A stretch of 5,211 nucleotides of DNA from Desulfobacterales bacterium (lineage in GTDB: Bacteria > Desulfobacterota > Desulfobacteria > Desulfobacterales > 4be13). Positions 1 through 4,628 of the stretch are shown here, piece after piece. The notes under the pieces were generated by a model. That model made no database searches. It was given only the letters and a program-made list of their open reading frames with translations, and was not told the DNA's origin. Each line of letters starts with the position of its first letter. The first letter of the stretch is position 1. The position numbers and the translations under genes are program-made. The stretch lies in NCBI GenBank assembly GCA_029934695.1, contig JAOZLU010000498.1:1-5211 (forward strand), in the 5' to 3' direction.

Positions 1-27
1 ACCATGAACCCACCATGAACCCACCAT
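1..27. repeat. 11-bp tandem repeat at window edge
   Basis: Two exact copies of ACCATGAACCC (1-11 and 12-22) are followed by a partial third copy, ACCAT (23-27). The array may begin outside the window. Each copy contributes an AACCCACCAT block (7-16 and 18-27) that is the exact reverse complement of 37-46, so the array is also one arm of a hairpin. No coding function is visible. Confidence 0.7.
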
Positions 28-65
28 ATCCGCAAAATGGTGGGTTACGCTTCGCTTCACCCACC
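18..65. repeat. Overlapping palindromic repeat (two alternative hairpins)
   Basis: AACCCACCAT at 18-27 pairs perfectly with ATGGTGGGTT at 37-46 (10 bp, 9-nt loop). The same right arm can instead pair further downstream: GGTGGGT at 39-45 with ACCCACC at 59-65, with a small inner GC-TTC-GC stem at 49-55. The two folds exclude each other. The GGTGGGTTACGC...CACCCACC core resembles dispersed REP-like intergenic palindromes found in many bacteria (general recollection, not a search). It is followed by T5 at 71-75 after a 5-nt gap, too weak to call a terminator with confidence. Confidence 0.55.
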
Positions 66-87
66 CTACATTTTTGTAACCGCTTTT

Positions 88-114
88 TTCGTGTATTTCG
101 TGTGTTTCGTGGTT
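88..114. repeat. 9-bp tandem repeat, three units
   Basis: Three consecutive nonamers start with TTCGTG: TTCGTGTAT (88-96), TTCGTGTGT (97-105) and TTCGTGGTT (106-114), followed by an A-run. The repeats are intergenic and read as low-complexity Phe/Val/Cys residues in any ORF crossing them, which argues against coding. They are probably a dispersed intergenic simple repeat. Confidence 0.6.
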
Positions 115-197
115 AAAAAAAACAGACCCGGATTCAGCCCAATGGAATTTTTCAGGAAAATCACCCGGATTTGTTTGAAAAAACTTTTTATCCTGAA

Positions 198-225
198 CCT
201 TCCATTTTCCATTTTCCATTTTCCA
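198..225. repeat. Heptamer tandem tract upstream of the operon
   Basis: Four 7-bp units: CCTTCCA (198-204) and then three exact TTTTCCA copies (205-211, 212-218, 219-225). This is the first of four heptamer tracts in the window. An A-run follows at 230-237, just before the presumed promoter region of the cytochrome gene. Confidence 0.7.
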
Positions 226-240
226 CTTTAAAAAAAATGC

Positions 241-300
241 TTGAAAATTTTGTCACGCTATGTTAGAGACGCACAAATTTTGTTTCATATTTATTTAACT
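241..300 (+). promoter_or_regulatory. Putative promoter/operator region of the cytochrome-rnf operon
   Basis: This AT-rich stretch directly precedes the first gene and is the only sizeable non-repeat spacer upstream of the operon. It contains a 9-bp direct repeat AAATTTTGT at 245-253 and 275-283, offset by 30 bp (about three helical turns). The second copy lies within an odd-centred palindrome ACAAA-T-TTTGT (273-283). Possible -35-like hexamers are TTGAAA (241-246) and TTGTCA (250-255), but no convincing -10 box sits at the usual spacing. No sigma-54 GG/GC pair is seen. A regulator-binding site is inference only. Confidence 0.28.
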
Positions 301-320
301 TCTGAAAGGATATATAAGAA

Positions 321-779
321 ATGAATTCAAAGAAAGATTTGCTGCTACCTTATTGCCTGGCAGGCATTTTGCTGGTGGTGAGTGTTTTGTGCTACGCGGG
401 GGCTGCAGAGCCCCCGGAGGAACCGGTAAGACAGATGTTTGAATGTGTTGCAGGCAAAGTTCTGTTCACCCATAACATCCATACTTCGGAATCCGGCTAC
501 GACATTGCCTGTGCAGACTGCCACCATCATCCTGAAGATGCTGAAGACAGCCTTGCATGTGGGAAGTGCCATAACCTGCCGGAAGATGGGAACTTTCCCC
601 AAGTCTGCTCATCTCAGGCCTGTCACGGACCTGATGGTGACGCTGGTGAAATCGAAATCGAAGTCAGTGATATGGTGAAAAAGGCGGATGCACTCCATGA
701 CCAATGCATCGGCTGTCACAAGGAAAATGAAGCCGGCCCTGAAGAATGTGCGTCATGTCATGTGAAATACAGTTTTTGA
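321..779 (+). CDS. Secreted multiheme (probably pentaheme) cytochrome c, class III-like
   Basis: A 152-residue periplasmic electron carrier. Residues 1-29 form a Sec signal peptide: Lys-Lys at 4-5, a hydrophobic core at about 7-24, then an AGAA cleavage region before Glu30. Cys24 lacks a good lipobox. Heme motifs are CADCH (64-68), CGKCH (80-84), CSSQACH (96-102, the CX4CH spacing known from cytochrome c3), CIGCH (129-133) and CASCH (143-147). The only other histidines are H51, H54, H69, H70 and H126, giving exactly ten His for five bis-His hemes. The FTHNIH and CADCHHH pieces resemble the N-terminal half of tetraheme cytochrome c3, but this protein has one more heme site. GAAAGGA at 304-310 is the ribosome binding site, 10 nt before the ATG. 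It is the first gene of the rnf operon, so a role as redox partner of Rnf is likely by context. The exact acceptor is unknown. Confidence 0.9.
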   Translation: MNSKKDLLLPYCLAGILLVVSVLCYAGAAEPPEEPVRQMFECVAGKVLFTHNIHTSESGYDIACADCHHHPEDAEDSLACGKCHNLPEDGNFPQVCSSQACHGPDGDAGEIEIEVSDMVKKADALHDQCIGCHKENEAGPEECASCHVKYSF

Positions 780-781
780 AA

Positions 782-886
782 CTGGATGCTGGAAACTGGA
801 TGCTGGAAACTGGATGCTGGAAACTGGAAACTGGAAACTGGATTCAAGCTTCCAAGTTTACATTTCAAGTTTCAATCTACAACTTT
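782..886. repeat. Heptamer repeat tract between cytochrome gene and rnfC
   Basis: Nine 7-bp units run without a break from 782 to 844: CTGGATG alternating with CTGGAAA three times, then two more CTGGAAA copies and CTGGATT. In the same 7-bp phase, six degenerate units follow at 845-886 (CAAGCTT, CCAAGTT, TACATTT, CAAGTTT, CAATCTA, CAACTTT). These are roughly complementary to the first block, so the whole forms an imperfect inverted repeat. It starts three bases after the cytochrome stop. The tract happens to lack stops in the rnfC frame, so ORF callers may extend rnfC into it. Confidence 0.85.
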
Positions 887-914
887 TAACGGTTTTGAAT
901 GGACTCTTTTTATT

Positions 915-2219
915 ATGGTTAAAAGATCATTTTTCGGTTTGGCAAAGCCTCAGTTCAGATATGAATCGCTGAACGGCAAGCCGTTTGAACCTGAGAAAAT
1001 TTCCACCCCGGACAGGGTCACGCTTTTTCTGAAAAGGCCCTTTGCTCCCAATCCGCTTGTCCGGACCGGGGATAAGGTGAAGACTGGCCAGAAGCTTTCA
1101 TTTTATGAAGATGGTGATGAGTACGTCATTTCTTCTGTCACAGGAACCGTATCCTCCATATCCCCCTATATGGGCGATTTTGGCAAATCTTATACGGCTG
1201 TTTCCATTGATGTGGCTGGGGAAGAAGAGACGGATGAACAATTCGGAACTGCTGCTGAAGAGCCTACCCTTGAAAAAATAAAGGCGTTCCTTGATTTTAC
1301 ACCTGGTGCGCCCCGGATGGACGCTCTTCTTGATGCAGACAAACCAATAAAAACAATCGTCGTATGCGGGATTGACAGGGACCTGCTGATTGCCACAAAC
1401 CAGTATGTTGTGAAGTCCCGTGTCGAAGCGATCAATAACGGCATCAGCCTCCTGAAAAAGTTGAGCGGCGTGGCTCATATAATGATTGCCATGCCCCGGG
1501 CACTCATGAAAGAGGCTGGCTCCATCGGCGGGGCCGCAGGTGTGGAACTCAGAGCGATTGATGCCGGGTATCCTGCCTCACTTCCCAAAATGATGATGAA
1601 AGAACTTCTGGGCAAAGTGGTTCCCGAGGGAAAGACCTGTGAGGATATGGGTGTTTGCTTCCTCAACGCCGAAGCTGTTGCATCAGTTGGCAGCGCGTTT
1701 AAGAACCGCAAGATACCGGTGACCAAAACGCTGACCCTTATTAAAAAGGATATGACCAAGGTATTGGTTGAAACCAGGATCGGAACCCCGATAAGTGACA
1801 TCTTCAACACCTGTGATGTGAGCCTGGACCAAGGCGACAGGATCATTATCGGCGGGCCTATGACCGGATCTGCTGTCTATTCGGATGATTATCCGGTCCA
1901 GCCTGATACAGATGCCATCATGGTGCAGGCAAATGAGGATGTGTCGCCTGTTTCGGACTATCCCTGCATCAACTGCGGTGAATGTGTGAGGATCTGTCCT
2001 GCAAAGATACAGGTAAGCATGCTGGTCCGGTTTTGCGAGGCAGGGGAGTATGAGGATGCCGCGGATCTGTATGATCTGTATTCCTGCATTGAATGCGGGC
2101 TTTGCAGTTTTGTCTGTGTATCGGGAATGCCGGTCTTTCAATACATCAGACTTGCAAAATATGAACTTGACCGGGTGCGTATAGCAGAAGCGGAAGAGGA
2201 GGCAACGGAGAATGCTTAA
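915..2219 (+). CDS. rnfC: Rnf complex subunit RnfC, divergent (NADH-site motifs not recognisable)
   Basis: A 434-residue cytoplasmic-face subunit of Rnf, normally the NADH/FMN module that is the terminal acceptor for electrons from ferredoxin. The N-terminal barrel-sandwich region spans about 33-100 (PLVRTGDKVKTGQKL at 48-61, SVTGTVSSI at 74-82), followed by a Rossmann-like core at about 140-320 with GGPMTG at 313-318. Two 4Fe-4S motifs follow: C351/C354/C357/C361-Pro and C391/C394/C397/C401. The second ends in Cys-Val, not the usual Cys-Pro. The family's GGAGFPT loop, NGAECEP strand and YPQGGEKQ segment are replaced by FTPGAPRMDALL (128-139), CGIDRDLL (151-158) and YPASLPKMMMK (219-229). Length matches short RnfC types. 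Met at 915 is chosen because homology starts here (FFGLAKP). The open frame continues up to 786 but only through heptamer repeat. No strong ribosome binding site is seen. Its last 8 bp overlap rnfD. Confidence 0.9.
   Translation: MVKRSFFGLAKPQFRYESLNGKPFEPEKISTPDRVTLFLKRPFAPNPLVRTGDKVKTGQKLSFYEDGDEYVISSVTGTVSSISPYMGDFGKSYTAVSIDVAGEEETDEQFGTAAEEPTLEKIKAFLDFTPGAPRMDALLDADKPIKTIVVCGIDRDLLIATNQYVVKSRVEAINNGISLLKKLSGVAHIMIAMPRALMKEAGSIGGAAGVELRAIDAGYPASLPKMMMKELLGKVVPEGKTCEDMGVCFLNAEAVASVGSAFKNRKIPVTKTLTLIKKDMTKVLVETRIGTPISDIFNTCDVSLDQGDRIIIGGPMTGSAVYSDDYPVQPDTDAIMVQANEDVSPVSDYPCINCGECVRICPAKIQVSMLVRFCEAGEYEDAADLYDLYSCIECGLCSFVCVSGMPVFQYIRLAKYELDRVRIAEAEEEATENA
2195..2202 (+). promoter_or_regulatory. 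Strong ribosome binding site of rnfD inside rnfC
   Basis: AGAGGAGG lies 9 nt before the rnfD ATG, within the final codons of rnfC. It is the best Shine-Dalgarno match in the window. It fixes the rnfD start at 2212 and fits translational coupling across the 8-bp overlap. Confidence 0.8.
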
Positions 2220-3165
2220 TCAGAAAAAATTCATCGTTTCACATGCTCCTTTCTGTCATGATGGGAGCAGGATATCCGAGCGGAGTTACCATACAATGTT
2301 TGCAGCACTGCCTGCCATCATACTGGGTATCTGTCAATACGGGGCGCCGGCGATGGGAGTGGTGGCCCTTGCCATTTCTTCTGCCATGCTCTGGGAACTT
2401 GCATTTAACCGGGTGGCAAAACAGCCCGTGTCCATCGGAGACGGCAACGCGGCCGTCATCGGCCTTCTGTTTGGCATGCTGATGCCTGCGACAATGCCCT
2501 GGTGGGGAGTTGTCATCGGCACAATGCTTGCAATCGTCGTCGGAAAACAGATTTTCGGCGGCATCGGCGGCAATCCGTTTTCCCCGGTTGCTGTCGCAAT
2601 TGCCATAATGATGCTGTCGTGGAAGGGCTTTTTTGATTTTGACGAAATGCTTTGCAGTTATGAGCTTGATTTTGCCATGATCTATCCCCTGACCGCGCTT
2701 AAAAATTTCGGGACTGACGCTATAAGTGCCATCAGCACAGGTGACCTGCTGATGGGCAGACAGGTTGGGGGCATTGGTTCGACTTTCGGACTGGGACTGA
2801 TCATTGGCGGGCTTTACCTTATTATAAGGGGATTCATCCGATGGGAAATATCGGTTTCATTTCTGGTCGGTGTTTTTGTGACAGCCCTGCTGTTCAACAT
2901 TTCCGATTCTGCCAAATATGCCGGCCCTGTTTTCCATATTTTTACCGGCTACACACTGGTCGGCGCATTTTTCCTGGCAACTGATGATTCGTCTTCACCG
3001 GTCAACTGCATCCCCATGTTTCTTTACGGCCTGCTCGGAGGGGTAATGACCGTACTCATAAGAAATCTCGGTGTATATGCGGATGGGGTGATTTTTGCTA
3101 TTCTGGTAATAAATCTCGTCAATCCAATTTTTGATAAAATCAGGCCAAAAGCCTTGGGAAAATGA
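2212..3165 (+). CDS. rnfD: Rnf complex membrane subunit RnfD
   Basis: A 317-residue integral membrane subunit, homologous to NqrB, that carries covalent FMN and takes part in ion-coupled electron transfer. About nine to ten hydrophobic segments are visible (roughly 30-65, 82-112, 122-136, 192-207, 212-231, 239-256, 266-286, 289-304). Family landmarks are the short polar N-terminus ending in SERSYHTMFAALPAI, GDGNAAVIGLL (76-86), KQIFGGIGGNPFSP (112-125), FLATDDSSSPV (254-264) and the C-terminal INLVNPIFDKIRP (300-312). The usual flavinylation motif, Asp-x-x-Ser/Thr-Gly/Ser-Ala-Thr-Pro, reads DAISAISTG here (169-177). The acceptor would therefore be Ser175 or Thr176, or the site may be lost. 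FSP replaces the common FNP in the GGxGxNPFNP segment. It is translated from its own strong ribosome binding site and coupled to rnfC. Confidence 0.93.
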   Translation: MLNQKKFIVSHAPFCHDGSRISERSYHTMFAALPAIILGICQYGAPAMGVVALAISSAMLWELAFNRVAKQPVSIGDGNAAVIGLLFGMLMPATMPWWGVVIGTMLAIVVGKQIFGGIGGNPFSPVAVAIAIMMLSWKGFFDFDEMLCSYELDFAMIYPLTALKNFGTDAISAISTGDLLMGRQVGGIGSTFGLGLIIGGLYLIIRGFIRWEISVSFLVGVFVTALLFNISDSAKYAGPVFHIFTGYTLVGAFFLATDDSSSPVNCIPMFLYGLLGGVMTVLIRNLGVYADGVIFAILVINLVNPIFDKIRPKALGK

Positions 3166-3172
3166 AAACGCT

Positions 3173-3238
3173 CAGTTGCCAGTTGCCAGTTACCCGTTGA
3201 ATCGGAGTGCTGACAACTGACAACCAGGCCACTGACAA
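3173..3238. repeat. Symmetric heptamer inverted repeat between rnfD and rnfG
   Basis: Left block of four 7-bp units: CAGTTGC (3173), CAGTTGC (3180), CAGTTAC (3187), CCGTTGA (3194-3200). A 10-nt centre (3201-3210) follows, then four 7-bp units: TGACAAC (3211), TGACAAC (3218), CAGGCCA (3225), CTGACAA (3232-3238). Both arms are exactly 28 bp. The reverse complement of the right arm resembles the left arm, mostly with C/T and A/G differences, so an imperfect hairpin is possible. It fills nearly the whole gap between the two genes. Confidence 0.75.
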
Positions 3239-3243
3239 TTTGC

Positions 3244-3250
3244 AGAAAGG
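3244..3250 (+). promoter_or_regulatory. Ribosome binding site fixing the rnfG start
   Basis: AGAAAGG ends 9 nt before the ATG at 3260. A TTG codon in frame at 3251 touches this motif and therefore cannot be served by it, which decides for the ATG. Confidence 0.65.
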
Positions 3251-3259
3251 TTGTTTAAA

Positions 3260-3850
3260 ATGCGTGAAATGATAAGAATGGTCGTTGTCCTCACGGTACT
3301 CAGCGCATTTTCGGGCGGTCTGCTGGCTGCCGTGCGTAACAGTACCCAGGACCAGATCGAAAATCAGAAGCTGGTATTTGTAAAAGGCCCTGCGATAGAG
3401 ACGATCCTTGCAGGGGCTTCAAATGATCCCATTGTGGACCGGTTTAAAATAATGGATGGTGATGTTGAAAGAAGCTTTTTTGTGGGAAAATTTGACGGAA
3501 AAGCGGAAACAGTCGCGTTTGAATGTTTCGGAAAAGGATATGGCGGTGATGTCGGTCTGATGGTGGGTGTCAGTCTGAAAGATGACGCAGTTATGGGTGT
3601 CAGCGTGACCACACATCAGGAAACCCCGGGTCTGGGTTCAAAAGCAAAAACAGATGCTGATTTTGTTGCTCAGTTCAAAGGGACTCCCATGAAAGATGCC
3701 GTCAAAGTGACAGGCGACGGCGGTGCAATAAACGCCCTGAGCGGTGCAACGATCACATCCCGTGCCGTATGTTTTGCGGCAACTGAAGCGGGCAAAGTGT
3801 ATCAGCGCCTGAAACCTCAGATAGAAGAAAAATTGAAAGCTTTTAAATAA
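3260..3850 (+). CDS. rnfG: Rnf complex FMN-binding subunit RnfG
   Basis: A 196-residue periplasm-facing subunit, homologous to NqrC, that carries covalently bound FMN and relays electrons between RnfD and the other Rnf centres. One N-terminal membrane anchor covers about 6-24, followed by a soluble FMN-binding domain. Clear motifs are GKGYGGDVGLMVGV (91-104), HQETPGLGSKA (119-129) and SGATITS (161-167), with Thr164 the expected phosphoester site for FMN. This is the canonical ApbE-type target, in contrast to the altered site in RnfD. The ATG at 3260 is preferred over TTG at 3251 on ribosome binding site spacing. The C-terminus is a Lys/Glu-rich helix (about 180-196). Length and motifs are normal for the family. 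It sits between two repeat-filled gaps in the operon. Confidence 0.95.
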   Translation: MREMIRMVVVLTVLSAFSGGLLAAVRNSTQDQIENQKLVFVKGPAIETILAGASNDPIVDRFKIMDGDVERSFFVGKFDGKAETVAFECFGKGYGGDVGLMVGVSLKDDAVMGVSVTTHQETPGLGSKAKTDADFVAQFKGTPMKDAVKVTGDGGAINALSGATITSRAVCFAATEAGKVYQRLKPQIEEKLKAFK

Positions 3851-3854
3851 ATAG

Positions 3855-3896
3855 TCATTGGTCTTATGCCGTATGTGAATGGCAACTGACCAATGA
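3855..3896. repeat. Inverted repeat between rnfG and rnfE
   Basis: TCATTGGTC (3855-3863) pairs perfectly with GACCAATGA (3888-3896). Inside the 24-nt loop a second short stem is possible, TGCC (3867-3870) with GGCA (3881-3884). No T-run follows, so it does not look like an intrinsic terminator. An intercistronic RNA hairpin is the simplest reading. Confidence 0.6.
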
Positions 3897-3923
3897 AAAG
3901 ACGACAAATATAGGGAGATAAAT

Positions 3924-4538
3924 ATGGCCAAGTCTATTGCTCAGGAGTTTGCAAAGGGTCTGTGGGAGGAAATACCGCCGTTTCGGCTGGTACTCGGACT
4001 CTGTCCCGTGCTGGCTGTTACAAAGACGGTGGAAAACGGAATCGGAATGGGGCTTGCAACGACCTTTGTTCTGATAGGGTCCAATCTGTTTGTGTCGTTG
4101 CTGCGGAATTCAATTCCCGCGAAGGTGAGGATTGCCTGTTTTATCATCATCATTGCGACATTTGTGACAGTTGTGGAGCTTCTTATGCAGGCGTATGCGT
4201 ATCCGCTGTTTCTCAAGCTGGGCATATTCATACCGCTCATCGTGGTGAACTGTATCGTGCTGGGCCGGGCTGAAGCATTTGCATTCAAAAACGGGGTTGT
4301 CGCCTCGCTGGCGGACGGTCTCGGCATGGGCATCGGTTTCACCGTTTCTCTGGGGGCGCTTGGCGGTGTCCGGGAATTTTTTGGAAGCGGCACATTGACC
4401 TTCTGGGAAAAACCGGCATTTGAAATTGCAAATTATGCCCCCTCTTTTCAGCCATTTGGTTTCATGGTTGAAGCACCCGGGGCATTTGTCTGCCTCGGAC
4501 TGATGCTTTGCCTGATGAACCTTGTCGGAAGTGAATAA
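3924..4538 (+). CDS. rnfE: Rnf complex membrane subunit RnfE
   Basis: A 204-residue integral membrane protein of the RnfA/RnfE (NqrD/NqrE) family with six predicted helices. It pairs with RnfA in inverted topology, and the two together hold a membrane-embedded iron-sulfur centre through conserved cysteines in paired half-channels. The signature residues are present: LGLCPVLAVT (24-33, Cys27) and VVNCIVLGRAEAFA (107-120, Cys110). The N-terminal GLWEEIPPFRLVLGLCP is typical of RnfE, and the longer C-terminal loop (about 155-178) before the last helix distinguishes it from RnfA. AGGGAG at 3912-3917 is the ribosome binding site, 6 nt before the ATG. Nothing appears truncated or altered. Confidence 0.95.
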   Translation: MAKSIAQEFAKGLWEEIPPFRLVLGLCPVLAVTKTVENGIGMGLATTFVLIGSNLFVSLLRNSIPAKVRIACFIIIIATFVTVVELLMQAYAYPLFLKLGIFIPLIVVNCIVLGRAEAFAFKNGVVASLADGLGMGIGFTVSLGALGGVREFFGSGTLTFWEKPAFEIANYAPSFQPFGFMVEAPGAFVCLGLMLCLMNLVGSE

Positions 4539-4543
4539 AAAGG

Positions 4544-4616
4544 GGTTAAAGGGCAAGGGGATTAAGGGTTAAGGAATTCGGCCTTTACCCTCTGCCCTTT
4601 ACCCTTAATCCTTATA
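4544..4616. repeat. Heptamer-built inverted repeat between rnfE and rnfA
   Basis: The right arm is five in-phase 7-bp units: CCTTTAC (4582), CCTCTGC (4589), CCTTTAC (4596), CCTTAAT (4603), CCTTATA (4610-4616). The left arm (4544-4575) is G-rich with GGG blocks every 7-8 bp and a complementary sense. Two alternative perfect stems exist: GGATTAAGGGT (4559-4569) with ACCCTTAATCC (4601-4611), or TAAAGGGCA (4547-4555) with TGCCCTTTA (4593-4601). The right arm runs into the rnfA ribosome binding site (TAAGGAG, 4615-4621), so the fold could affect access to it. Confidence 0.75.
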
Positions 4617-4628
4617 AGGAGAATATAA

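Noticed and set aside
39..75. Intrinsic terminator of an upstream gene
   Set aside because: The stem has mismatches, and the T-run is only five long and separated by five bases. A repeat element explains the sequence better.
37..231. 64-codon open frame in the leader
   Set aside because: It is made of the palindrome, the nonamer repeat and the heptamer tract, has no ribosome binding site, and translates to low-complexity Phe-rich sequence with no family resemblance.
250..268. Sigma-54 promoter (TGTCACG...TTAG)
   Set aside because: The invariant GG and GC dinucleotides of the -24/-12 elements are not both present.
782..886. CRISPR array
   Set aside because: The units are 7 bp and directly adjacent with no spacers. 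This is a simple tandem repeat.
786..914. Upstream start for rnfC at 786
   Set aside because: The added 43 residues encode only repeat DNA, the RnfC-like sequence begins at about the Met at 915, and no ribosome binding site precedes 786.
899..922. Seven-codon ORF just before and overlapping the rnfC start
   Set aside because: It could be imagined as a leader peptide, but it has no ribosome binding site and no attenuator-like features. Chance is sufficient.
1683..2141. 152-codon minus-strand open frame within rnfC
   Set aside because: It runs antisense to the RnfC iron-sulfur domain. The sense-strand protein is clearly the real one.
3941..4556. Long open frames on the minus strand across rnfE
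   Set aside because: They are antisense shadows of a clear RnfE gene, with no recognisable protein features or ribosome binding sites.
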